Shown here: in pieces, positions 1 to 5,963 of the stretch
Layout: the number at the start of each line of letters is the position of its first letter
Position numbering within the stretch: the stretch's first letter is position 1
Assembly (NCBI GenBank): GCA_045576675.1
Contig: JAZNGX010000164.1
Coordinates: 1-8,400 of the forward strand
Reading direction: 5' to 3'
Source: JAZNGX01 sp045576675
GTDB lineage: Bacteria; Bacillota; Clostridia; Monoglobales; Firm-18
Length of the DNA stretch: 8,400 nt
The notes under the pieces: generated by a model
What the model saw: only the letters and a program-made list of their open reading frames with translations
Databases searched by the model: none
Told to the model about the DNA's origin: nothing
Position numbers and translations under genes: made by a program

Positions 1-56
1 AGAATTATGGTATTACCCAAATTTTTATTAAAAGTAATATTTAAAGGAGAAAGATA

Positions 57-719
57 ATGCTTATAGTTATAGAGGGCGTTGACGGAAGCGGAAAACAAAC
101 CCAGACAGAACTTTTGCTAAAAAAATTAAAAGACCTTGGCAAAAAGGCAGTAAAACTTACATTTCCCAATTATGAGGGAGAAACCTCTGCCCTTGTAAAA
201 ATGTATCTGGGCGGAAAATTCGGTGACAATCCCAATGACATAAACCCATATGCGGCATCAGTTTTCTATGCGGCAGACAGAATAGGCTCGTTCCTTTCAG
301 ACTGGAAGAACGACTATCAAAGCGACAGCGTCATACTTTGTGACAGATACACAACGTCAAATGCAGTGCATCAGTCATGCAAGCTTGATGGGGCGGAGCG
401 TGATGAATACCTTGACTGGCTTTTTGATTTTGAGTATAACCTGATAGGCTTGCCTAAGCCTGATTTGGTGATTTTTCTTAATATGCCGCCTGAATTTGGT
501 AAGGAGCTTACAAAAAACAGAGCCAACAAAATCACAGGTACGATGGAAAAGGATATTCACGAAAAGAACAGCGACCATATAACCAGTGCATACAATGCGG
601 CGTTGTATACTGCAAAGCGTTTCGGCTGGCACATAATCGACTGTGTTAAGGACGGCGCTGTAAGAACAATAGACGAAATCAATAACGAAATTTACGAAAC
701 GGTGATAAATAATGCTTGA
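57..719 (+). CDS. tmk: Thymidylate kinase (dTMP kinase), clostridial type
   Basis: Phosphorylates dTMP to dTDP with ATP in the cytoplasm, the step that commits thymidylate to DNA synthesis. The 220-residue length fits the family (about 200-220). A P-loop lies at residues 7-15 (GVDGSGKQT). The DRY motif with downstream substrate-contacting residues is at 96-106 (DRYTTSNAVHQ). The LID region carries a KDIHE segment near residue 165, which I recall from clostridial Tmk proteins in place of the classical Arg-rich LID. The start is the ATG 6 bases after AAAGGAGA (43-50). The last 8 bases overlap the next gene, and GGTGAT inside the tmk end (701-706) serves as that gene's weak ribosome binding site. 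It is the first gene seen of a seven-gene run. The 56 upstream bases show no clear promoter, so transcription probably enters from outside the window. Family assignment is firm; preference for dTMP over other deoxynucleotides is inferred. Confidence 0.93.
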   Translation: MLIVIEGVDGSGKQTQTELLLKKLKDLGKKAVKLTFPNYEGETSALVKMYLGGKFGDNPNDINPYAASVFYAADRIGSFLSDWKNDYQSDSVILCDRYTTSNAVHQSCKLDGAERDEYLDWLFDFEYNLIGLPKPDLVIFLNMPPEFGKELTKNRANKITGTMEKDIHEKNSDHITSAYNAALYTAKRFGWHIIDCVKDGAVRTIDEINNEIYETVINNA

Positions 720-1575
720 ATTTAAATCTCTGGAGCTTGCCGACAAGCCTTTAATAGAGCAATATACCAAGGCTTTTTCCGTAACCTCCAGCGAGCTTAA
801 TTTTACAACCTTTTATATCTGGCGTGATTTGCTGAACGTTCAGTTTGCTGTTTCAAACGATTGTGTAATATATAAAACCCGCCACAATGAAAATCCGTTT
901 TCATTAAGATTTCCGCTTGGCTTGGGTGATAAGAAAAAAGCAATACAGGAATGTGTACGTACATTTGGCAATGACACAAGGTTTTACGGTCTTACGGAGG
1001 ATATGCTTGAATATTTTTCGGATGAGTTTGAAATATCCGAAATGCCTGCGTATTATGACTATGTTTATGAAAGTGAAAAGCTGATTTCCCTTGCAGGCAA
1101 GAAGCTGCACAGCAAGCGAAACCATATAAATTCATTTCATAAGCTTTATGAAAGTGAGTTTTCACCAATAACAGAGGCAGATGCGGAGTTTATAACTGCA
1201 TACTATGATAAATGGTATGACGGTGACGGCGATGAATACTTGGAGCAGGAAAAGAGAAGCATTACAGATGTGATAAAGAATTTCGGCTGCTTAAAGCTAA
1301 TGGGCGAAAAGCTGATTGTTGGCGGCTCTCTTGCGGCATTTACAATTGGCGAAAGACTTAATGAGGACACTGCCGTAGTGCATATTGAAAAGGCGGACAC
1401 AAGCTTTAAGGGAGCATATGCAGTGATAAATCAGCATTTTGCACAGCATTACCTTAAGGATTTTAAGTATATAAACAGAGAAGAGGATATGGGTATTGAA
1501 GGACTTAAAAAAGCAAAAATGTCATACTATCCATATGCTTTTGTGAAAAAATATAAGGCACAGATTAAGGAGTGA
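712..1575 (+). CDS. DUF2156 (phosphatidylglycerol lysyltransferase C-terminal-like) protein
   Basis: A 287-residue protein of the DUF2156 family, which has two GNAT-like folds related to the catalytic domain of aminoacyl-phosphatidylglycerol synthases such as MprF. The family signature around residues 131-140 (KLHSKRNHIN) and the C-terminal block around 256-264 (REEDMGIEG), followed by LKKAKMSYYP, are both visible. There are no membrane segments, so unlike MprF it lacks the flippase domain and is probably cytosolic. The substrate cannot be read from the sequence: a tRNA-dependent or acyl-CoA-dependent transfer to a lipid, peptide or amine is possible, and no specific reaction is established for these stand-alone forms. 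The ATG overlaps the tmk stop by 8 bases, indicating translational coupling. The ribosome binding site is weak (GGTGAT), consistent with reliance on ribosomes finishing tmk. Confidence 0.85.
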   Translation: MLEFKSLELADKPLIEQYTKAFSVTSSELNFTTFYIWRDLLNVQFAVSNDCVIYKTRHNENPFSLRFPLGLGDKKKAIQECVRTFGNDTRFYGLTEDMLEYFSDEFEISEMPAYYDYVYESEKLISLAGKKLHSKRNHINSFHKLYESEFSPITEADAEFITAYYDKWYDGDGDEYLEQEKRSITDVIKNFGCLKLMGEKLIVGGSLAAFTIGERLNEDTAVVHIEKADTSFKGAYAVINQHFAQHYLKDFKYINREEDMGIEGLKKAKMSYYPYAFVKKYKAQIKE

Positions 1576-1580
1576 TAGTT

Positions 1581-2120
1581 ATGATATATTTATTTTTGGC
1601 TGATGGCTTTGAAGAAATTGAGGCACTTACCCCTGTTGATATATTAAGACGTGGCGGCAAAGAGGTATGCACAGTTTCCATTACGGATAAGCTGTTGGTA
1701 ACAGGTGCACGCGGTATACCTGTTATGGCTGACAAAACAATCACTGATATTAAGCCTGAGCAGGGCGAAATGTTTATCCTGCCGGGTGGCTTGCCCGGGG
1801 CAGACAATCTTGAAGCGTGCAAGCCACTGTGTGATATGATAGTAAAAGCAAACGAGCAGGGCAAATTTGTTTGTGCAATATGTGCCGCACCTAAAATTCT
1901 AGGTAAGCTTGGTATTGTTAAAGGCAAAAAAGCAATATGCTATCCCGGTTATGAGGATACACTTGAAGGTGCAGTAATTGCTGACACAGGTGTTGCAGTT
2001 GACGGAAACGTTGTTACTGCCAACGGAATGAGCAGCTCGCTTGACTTTGCACTTACTCTTTTAAGTCTTGTTTCAGACAAGGCAGAAAAAATTGCAAAGG
2101 GAATTTTGTATAATGGATAA
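1581..2120 (+). CDS. DJ-1/PfpI family protein (YajL/ThiJ-like)
   Basis: A 179-residue single-domain DJ-1 superfamily protein. The nucleophile elbow AICAAP places the reactive cysteine at residue 101, equivalent to Cys106 of human DJ-1. Glu14 in GFEEIEA corresponds to human Glu18, which stabilises the oxidisable cysteine, and the following TPVDILRRGG matches the family's first helix. Family members have been reported as glyoxalases, protein or nucleotide deglycases, and redox-responsive chaperones; which applies here is not visible. I chose ATG 1581 over the upstream in-frame GTG at 1572. AAGGAG (1567-1572) sits 8 bases before 1581, the GTG would overlap that ribosome binding site, and homologues begin with a short strand as here. 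The gap to the preceding gene is 5 bases, and the 3' end overlaps the next gene by 8 bases. Confidence 0.92.
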   Translation: MIYLFLADGFEEIEALTPVDILRRGGKEVCTVSITDKLLVTGARGIPVMADKTITDIKPEQGEMFILPGGLPGADNLEACKPLCDMIVKANEQGKFVCAICAAPKILGKLGIVKGKKAICYPGYEDTLEGAVIADTGVAVDGNVVTANGMSSSLDFALTLLSLVSDKAEKIAKGILYNG

Positions 2121-2631
2121 GCAGCTGCTGCGAAAAAAATATCGTGAAATACGAAACAGCGTTACAAATGATACTGTTGCACAACGCCTTTTAGGCTGGG
2201 ATATATTTAAGGCTTCAAAAACAGTTATGACATATATAAGTGCCAAGGGTGAGGCGGATACGTATCCTGTTTTGCAAAGCGAAAAACAGCTCTATGTACC
2301 TGTAACCTTTAAATCCGAGGGCATAATAAGGCCGTGTGAGTTTTACGGAGTTGAAAAGCTTAAAACAGGTGAGTATGGAATTTTGGAGCCTGAACCCGTA
2401 AGTGTTTACAACGGCAGGCTTGACCTTGTTATTGTGCCTGCGATATGCTTTAATAAAAAAGGCTACCGCGTTGGATACGGCGGTGGCTATTATGATAAAT
2501 TTCTGCAAAACAAAAATGGAATAACCGCAGGCTTTTGCTTTGAAGAATGTCTTACAGATCAGGACTTTCAGCAGGAGTTTGATAAAAAGGTGGATTATAT
2601 TATTACACAGGAAAGGATTATTAAAATATGA
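2113..2631 (+). CDS. fau: 5-formyltetrahydrofolate cyclo-ligase (MTHFS)
   Basis: Converts 5-formyltetrahydrofolate to 5,10-methenyltetrahydrofolate using ATP, returning a stored folate to the one-carbon pool. At 172 residues it is close to the usual bacterial length of about 180-200. The glycine-rich signature YGGGYYDKFL is at residues 122-131, preceded by KKGYRVG. The N-terminal basic helix (KQLLRKKYREIR) and the PVTF segment near residue 60 also fit the family. The frame is open 15 codons further upstream (to 2068), but those codons lie inside the DJ-1 gene. The ATG at 2113 follows AAAGGGA (2096-2102) by 10 bases and gives the expected N-terminus. It overlaps the DJ-1 stop by 8 bases, and its own stop overlaps the next start as ATGA. 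Sharing an operon with tmk links two steps around thymidylate and folate supply, though this may be coincidental. Confidence 0.93.
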   Translation: MDKQLLRKKYREIRNSVTNDTVAQRLLGWDIFKASKTVMTYISAKGEADTYPVLQSEKQLYVPVTFKSEGIIRPCEFYGVEKLKTGEYGILEPEPVSVYNGRLDLVIVPAICFNKKGYRVGYGGGYYDKFLQNKNGITAGFCFEECLTDQDFQQEFDKKVDYIITQERIIKI

Positions 2632-3494
2632 GTGACGAGCAAAAAGGACTGTACACAGTTAAAAGCTGTCCGTGGCTTTTATTATTCGTGTTTTTTCTGC
2701 AGTTTGTTACGGGAGAGATGCTTAATATACTTTGGGAGCGTTGCTTCGGCGAGGCAGTGCCCGGTCTTTTGCTTCTTGCCTGTGTGCAGATTTTTTCAGT
2801 TGCAGTTCCCTGCGGAATATTTATTCTGCTAAAAAATGTTAATCCTAAAGAAATAATAAAGCACAGAAAGCTTTATGGTATAACAGGCATAATGTGTGTG
2901 ATTGTCGGGATTACGGCACAGCCTATTGCGGCACTTTTAAACAGCCCTGTTGCATTACATATGTCTGATATGGCACCTGTTGCAGACACTCCGTCAACCG
3001 CAGGCTCATTTATACTTACACTTATTGTAATTGCAGTTTTGCCTGCGTTTTTTGAAGAAATCCTTATGCGTGGCATAGTGTTTCATGCAACAGAAAAGTA
3101 TGGATATCGTGCAACGCTTTTTATCTCGGCAATTTGGTTTGCGATACTTCACAACAATCTTGCAAATATTCCTGGAATGTTGTTTCTGGGATTTGTTTCA
3201 TGCTATGCCGTGTGGATGACCCAGTCGGTTTATGCAGGAATACTGATACATCTTTCGTTTAATATAACAGGTCTTGTTTTTCAGACCACAGGCTTTCCGC
3301 AGTCAAACACAGCGGCGGTTATTACGCTTATTATCTCGCTGTTTCTGTTTGTGCCAGCTCTTTCGAGCCTTAACAGAAAGCTTGTACGAAGATATAAAAC
3401 CCACGGTTTGTTCAAGCAGATATTTTTTGCAATATTTAATTTCCCGATGATAATAATACTATTGGGGTTTGTAATGTTCCATTTCACAAGATGA
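2628..3494 (+). CDS. CPBP family intramembrane glutamic endopeptidase
   Basis: A 288-residue multi-pass membrane protein of the CPBP (CAAX protease and bacteriocin-processing, formerly Abi) family. The diagnostic motifs are all present: EExxxR at residues 143-148 (EEILMR), FxxxH at 171-175 (FAILH), and HxxxN at 208-212 (HLSFN). These supply the catalytic glutamate and metal- or water-coordinating residues of this family. I count about seven to eight hydrophobic segments, starting at residues 15-32. The C-terminus ends with a last membrane segment and a short HFTR tail. Known members process prenylated proteins, mature bacteriocins or confer bacteriocin self-immunity. There is no bacteriocin-like gene beside it here, so a housekeeping membrane-protease role is a guess. 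The start ATG overlaps the preceding TGA by 4 bases, with GAAAGGA (2611-2617) 10 bases upstream. Confidence 0.9.
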   Translation: MSDEQKGLYTVKSCPWLLLFVFFLQFVTGEMLNILWERCFGEAVPGLLLLACVQIFSVAVPCGIFILLKNVNPKEIIKHRKLYGITGIMCVIVGITAQPIAALLNSPVALHMSDMAPVADTPSTAGSFILTLIVIAVLPAFFEEILMRGIVFHATEKYGYRATLFISAIWFAILHNNLANIPGMLFLGFVSCYAVWMTQSVYAGILIHLSFNITGLVFQTTGFPQSNTAAVITLIISLFLFVPALSSLNRKLVRRYKTHGLFKQIFFAIFNFPMIIILLGFVMFHFTR

Positions 3495-3507
3495 AAGGGG
3501 TTTTAAT

Positions 3508-4425
3508 GTGTCAAAATATAAATACCGTCCTATGTTTGTAAAAAAGAAAAGTCACAAATTACGAAATACGGTTATTGTTCTTGCATTGCTTGCGTTGGCA
3601 TTTATGGGCTTTGTTGCCTATGCAGACTTTTTTGCAGGAATGCGTAAGGATGATACTGCTGTGTCGGTGTACTTCCCTGTAGATGCGAAGGAAGAGGAAA
3701 TAATACAGATTTTAAAAGAAAACGAAATCATAAAGTATCCTGCTGCGTTTAAAATTTGCACATTTTTTGGCAGCAACGAATATGTTAACGGAAGCCACGT
3801 GCTTAAAAAATCAATGACATATCCGCAAATTCTTAATACAATTAAAAATAAAAACAATGGCAGTATTATAGCAATCGTTGTAAACCCCGGTGATACAATT
3901 GATGATATTGCATTGATTGTGTCAGACGAGCTTGAAATAGCAAAAGAGGATTTCTACAACGCGTTGGCACAGGGAACATATGCTGTTGATACAACCCGAA
4001 CCACCAAAAAATATGAAGGGTATCTGATACCCGGTACATATAATTTTACAAAGGATACAGATGCGGCAGGCGTTGTGTCTGCAATGCTTTCAAAGGTTGA
4101 TGAGTTTGTGGGCGGAGAACGTGTGGAACGGATTAAACAGCTTAATTTAACTGTTGATGAGGCTCTTACTCTTGCTTCAATTGTTCAGGCAGAGGCAAAG
4201 TCTGATGATGATATGCCGAACATAGCTGCAAAGCTGATACAAAAGCTGAGAGACGGTGCTTTGCTTGAAAGCGAAGCGACACTAAAGTACAGTCTTGGTA
4301 AGGACGAGCTTAACGCAACAGACAAAATAACTGATACCCCATACAATACATTTTTGTATAAGGGATTGCCTAAGGGGCCAATATGCTCACCCGGGGAAAA
4401 TGCTTTAAAGGCAGTATTACAATAG
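3508..4425 (+). CDS. mltG: Endolytic transglycosylase MltG (YceG-like), short C-terminus
   Basis: Membrane-bound lytic transglycosylase that cleaves nascent peptidoglycan strands and is proposed to set glycan chain length. It has a basic N-terminus, one membrane segment at about residues 20-39, a LysM-like region (about 50-130), and the YceG catalytic domain. ASIVQAEA (223-230) carries Glu229, the residue I take as catalytic. Next come a LESEATLKYSLG segment, matching the family's QSDPTVxYG, and YNTFLYKGLPKGPICSPG. The protein then stops after ALKAVLQ at 305 residues. Relatives usually continue with roughly 35-50 residues including a conserved FVxxGxGxHxF block, which is absent in all downstream frames. 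The start is GTG, 7 bases after AAAGGGG (3494-3500); the ATG at 3506 is out of frame. Adjacency to a TrmR-type gene repeats the yrrL-yrrM order of Bacillus. Family is certain; full activity is less so. Confidence 0.92.
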   Translation: MSKYKYRPMFVKKKSHKLRNTVIVLALLALAFMGFVAYADFFAGMRKDDTAVSVYFPVDAKEEEIIQILKENEIIKYPAAFKICTFFGSNEYVNGSHVLKKSMTYPQILNTIKNKNNGSIIAIVVNPGDTIDDIALIVSDELEIAKEDFYNALAQGTYAVDTTRTTKKYEGYLIPGTYNFTKDTDAAGVVSAMLSKVDEFVGGERVERIKQLNLTVDEALTLASIVQAEAKSDDDMPNIAAKLIQKLRDGALLESEATLKYSLGKDELNATDKITDTPYNTFLYKGLPKGPICSPGENALKAVLQ

Positions 4426-4436
4426 GAGAAATGAAA

Positions 4437-5093
4437 ATGGAAAACAACGAGGATTTTAATATAAATTATGAATATATTGTGCGTTATATAAGGCGTACAA
4501 TAAAGAAAAATGTTGGACTGCTTGCTGAAATGGAGCAGTTTGCAAAGAAAAATGATGTTCCAATTGCTCAGCCTGAAACCATAAAGTTTATTGAAACACT
4601 GATAAAGTCATCAGGTGCAAAAAAGGTGCTTGAGGTTGGCGCGGCAATAGGATATTCTGCGGTTACTCTTGCAGATTGCGGCTGCAGTATTACAACAATT
4701 GAGCGTGACGAAAATATGCTGCCTCATTTGTATTCCAACATACAAAAGGCTGGTTACGGTGATAAAATAACTGTTATCGAAGGCGATGCAAAGGAAGTTT
4801 TAGAGGGACTTGAGGGCGAGTTTGATTTTATATTCCTTGATGCTGCTAAGGCACAGTATCTTGAGTTTTTGCCGAATTGTCTGCGACTTTTAAAAAATGG
4901 CGGAATACTTTTTTCAGACAATATACTTTATAAGGGTATGGTTGCAACTGACGAGCTTTTCAGAAGGCGGAAAATTACGATTATACGTCGTTTAAGAAAA
5001 TATCTTGATGAGCTTTGCTCACGTGAAGATTTATGTACTTCAATTGTGCCGATTGGTGACGGAGCAGCAATAAGCTATTATACAAAAAACTAA
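4437..5093 (+). CDS. trmR: SAM-dependent O-methyltransferase, TrmR (YrrM)-like tRNA wobble-uridine methyltransferase
   Basis: A 218-residue class I methyltransferase of the O-methyltransferase 3 family. The SAM-binding loop is at residues 64-74 (VLEVGAAIGYS), the acidic end of strand 2 is TIERDE, and the metal site is formed by Asp135 (FLDAAK) with Asp161-Asn162 (FSDNILYKG). In Bacillus subtilis the gene following mltG, yrrM/trmR, methylates 5-hydroxyuridine at tRNA position 34 to 5-methoxyuridine. The same order here supports that function, although catechol-type O-methyltransferases share the fold. Start choice: AGGAG at 4424-4428 lies 8 bases from ATG 4437 but only 2 from ATG 4431, so I use 4437. 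The frame is open back to 4383, but that part lies inside mltG. The Bacillus partners trhP1/trhP2 (U32 peptidases), which help make the hydroxyuridine, do not follow; a terminator does. Confidence 0.85.
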   Translation: MENNEDFNINYEYIVRYIRRTIKKNVGLLAEMEQFAKKNDVPIAQPETIKFIETLIKSSGAKKVLEVGAAIGYSAVTLADCGCSITTIERDENMLPHLYSNIQKAGYGDKITVIEGDAKEVLEGLEGEFDFIFLDAAKAQYLEFLPNCLRLLKNGGILFSDNILYKGMVATDELFRRRKITIIRRLRKYLDELCSREDLCTSIVPIGDGAAISYYTKN

Positions 5094-5104
5094 TATGAAA
5101 AACA

Positions 5105-5142
5105 AAAAATGAACTGTAACAAATCTGCTACAGTTCATTTTT
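5105..5142 (+). terminator. Intrinsic terminator ending the tmk-trmR operon
   Basis: A perfect 14-bp inverted repeat (5105-5118 with 5129-5142) encloses a 10-base loop. It begins 11 bases after the trmR stop, and the descending arm ends in five T residues. The A-rich ascending arm means it could also act on minus-strand transcripts. Confidence 0.85.
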
Positions 5143-5256
5143 AATACCACAACATAATCATTGTATCATAAATATAATGCACTTGTAAATAGTTTTTTAA
5201 AATTGTTCATAATATTCTCTGCTATAGCCAAAAAATAACAAAACAGTTTTCATAAA

Positions 5257-5284
5257 TTGCCGATTGAATACGCTATGCTTATAT
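5257..5284 (+). promoter_or_regulatory. Candidate extended -10 promoter for the orphan unit
   Basis: TTGCCG at 5257-5262 is followed after 16 bases by TTATAT at 5279-5284, with a TGC extension immediately before the -10. Initiation would fall near 5291, upstream of the AAAGGAAGG at 5308-5316. Boxes are imperfect and the region is AT-rich, so this is tentative; the matching downstream terminator raises its likelihood. Confidence 0.42.
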
Positions 5285-5325
5285 GTTAAACTGTAGATGA
5301 GCTAAAGAAAGGAAGGTACACTCCA

Positions 5326-5337
5326 ATGAAAATTTAA
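5326..5337 (+). other. Three-codon ORF after a good ribosome binding site
   Basis: AAAGGAAGG (5308-5316) is followed after 9 bases by ATG AAA ATT TAA. The ribosome binding site is as good as those of the real genes in the window, yet translation would stop after Met-Lys-Ile. It is either the start of a gene destroyed by mutation or a minimal regulatory ORF. No downstream gene depends on it on the same strand. Confidence 0.3.
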
Positions 5338-5620
5338 GCTTTGACTTTAATATGAGGTATAAAAAATGATTTGAGCTGATGAAAGGAATTTTGTAAAAAA
5401 CACGACGGTGCTACGTTTAATATATATGATTAAAAATCCGGTTCAGGTCTAGTGAAAAAATCCTTCATAAAAAAGTCACAAACTTCGTCTTTTGTAACAG
5501 AAACGTACAGTTAAAACATCGGGTTGTTCTCATTAGAGAAAAAGTTATTAAAAATTTGTGTGTTGATGATATTGTAATGATGTAACAAAAGGCAGATCGT
5601 GAAAGAGAGGTTAACCAAAG

Positions 5621-5680
5621 ATGTTAGATATCAAGAACGAACAGAAGTGACCCTTGATTGTAGAAAACGCAGTCAGGGGT
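5621..5680 (+). pseudogene. Possible N-terminal remnant of a large serine recombinase
   Basis: GAGAGG (5605-5610) precedes ATG 5621 by 10 bases. The frame encodes MLDIKNEQK and then a stop at 5648. Shifting by one base at 5647 continues as VTLDCRKRSQG. From memory, clostridial large serine recombinases of integrative elements often begin with an NEQK or similar segment followed by a TALYCRLSRD-like catalytic start, so the composite resembles a frameshifted, shortened version. The segment overlaps a terminator hairpin (5643-5687), which could explain part of the sequence independently. No other recombinase sequence follows. Very tentative. Confidence 0.2.
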
Positions 5681-5693
5681 CACTTCTTTTTTT
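5643..5693 (+). terminator. Strong intrinsic terminator of the orphan unit
   Basis: A 15-bp stem, AGAAGTGACCCTTGA (5643-5657) with 5673-5687, contains one G-U pair, has a 15-base loop and is followed directly by a run of seven T (5687-5693). The orientation is unambiguous: plus strand. No gene ending just upstream has been recognised, so it terminates a transcript of unknown nature. Confidence 0.85.
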
Positions 5694-5750
5694 CTTAATT
5701 ATATTGTTTGTTTCTAAAGCCGGATGGTACTCTGTTATCAGGATATTATA

Positions 5751-5794
5751 AAACAACTGTCGCAAATCCAAGCTTGGATTTGCGGCAGTTGTTT
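5751..5794 (-). terminator. 44-base palindrome, terminator of the minus-strand unit
   Basis: Two 22-base arms meet without a spacer at an AAGCTT centre and match at all positions but one (5760). In plus-strand RNA that position is a G-U pair, while in minus-strand RNA it is a C-A mismatch. It starts 4 bases beyond the stop of the small gene at 5798-5947 and is followed on the minus strand by TTGTTTTATAATA, a modest T-rich tail. It most likely ends the adhesin-peptide transcript. A second role as a protein-binding site or RNA processing site is possible. Confidence 0.7.
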
Positions 5795-5797
5795 ATC

Positions 5798-5947
5798 TTA
5801 ATTCTCAAATAAATCAGTATATGCTTTTGAGCCGTAGCTTTCTGCTTCCACGCCATTGATTGTGGTCGGCAAAACAGCACTTGTCATTATAATATCCTCT
5901 GCTGTGATATTTTTTATTTCGATTTCAGGCTTAATATAATTTCTCAT
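5798..5947 (-). CDS. Small KPEIEI-type peptide, function unknown
   Basis: A 49-residue peptide beginning MRNYIKPEIEI, continuing ITAEDIIMTS, and ending YTDLFEN. The start is the ATG at 5947: GGAGGG (5962-5957) lies 9 bases upstream of it but only 3 from the in-frame ATG at 5953. The gene begins 16 bases after the stop of the large secreted-protein gene, on the same strand, and a palindromic terminator follows its stop by 4 bases, so the two are probably co-transcribed. I recall many short clostridial proteins with the same plan: a Lys-Pro-Glu and alternating acidic/hydrophobic start, then an acidic EDIxxTS segment, then a variable tail. They are annotated only as hypothetical. It has no signal peptide, cysteine or membrane segment. 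The start resembles a leader followed by a variable core, but no modification or export enzyme is nearby. Existence as a gene is likely; role is unknown. Confidence 0.72.
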   Translation of the reverse strand: MRNYIKPEIEIKNITAEDIIMTSAVLPTTINGVEAESYGSKAYTDLFEN

Positions 5948-5963
5948 TATCATAATCCCTCCA

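Larger units (their letters stand above)
5143..5750. other. Gene-poor intergenic region with an orphan transcription unit
   Basis: About 600 bases without a convincing protein gene, visibly more AT-rich than the flanking genes. It contains a promoter-like element, a ribosome-binding-site-like AAAGGAAGG, a three-codon ORF, several short stop-interrupted open frames, and a strong terminator, all oriented on the plus strand. The longest stop-free stretch (about 5431-5583, 51 codons, peptide ending in CVDDIVMM) has no start codon with a ribosome binding site. Another frame reads KERKVHSNENLSFDFNMRYKK from 5304 to a stop at 5367, then continues FELMKGIL before a second stop. These pieces look like a decayed gene, but I cannot name the parent. 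5143-5256 and 5694-5750 show nothing beyond AT-rich sequence. The alternative is a structured non-coding RNA. Confidence 0.5.

Noticed and set aside
375..770. Minus-strand open frame of 131 codons over tmk and the start of the next gene
   Set aside because: Antisense shadow of two confidently assigned genes; no family signature and no promoter or terminator. The same applies to the shorter antisense frames at 904-1125, 1203-1400, 1565-1927, 2215-2508, 2873-3076, 3281-3487 and 3618-3857.
1572..1580. Upstream GTG start for the DJ-1 gene
   Set aside because: It would sit on top of the AAGGAG ribosome binding site that is ideally spaced for ATG 1581, and would add residues not expected in the family.
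2632..2832. Open frame of 66 codons on the plus strand inside the CPBP protease gene
   Set aside because: Out of frame with the protease, which has all family motifs. The Cys/Phe-rich translation is a shadow of its membrane segments.
5160..5189. Minus-strand TTTACA, 18-base spacer, TACAAT promoter-like pair
   Set aside because: It would transcribe straight into the back-to-back terminator hairpin at 5105-5142 and antisense to trmR. Such pairs arise easily in AT-rich DNA, and nothing downstream needs it.
5431..5583. 51-codon stop-free stretch in the intergenic region as a possible small gene
   Set aside because: No ATG, GTG or TTG start with a ribosome binding site opens it, and I recognise no family in the translation. 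It is noted only as part of the unexplained region.
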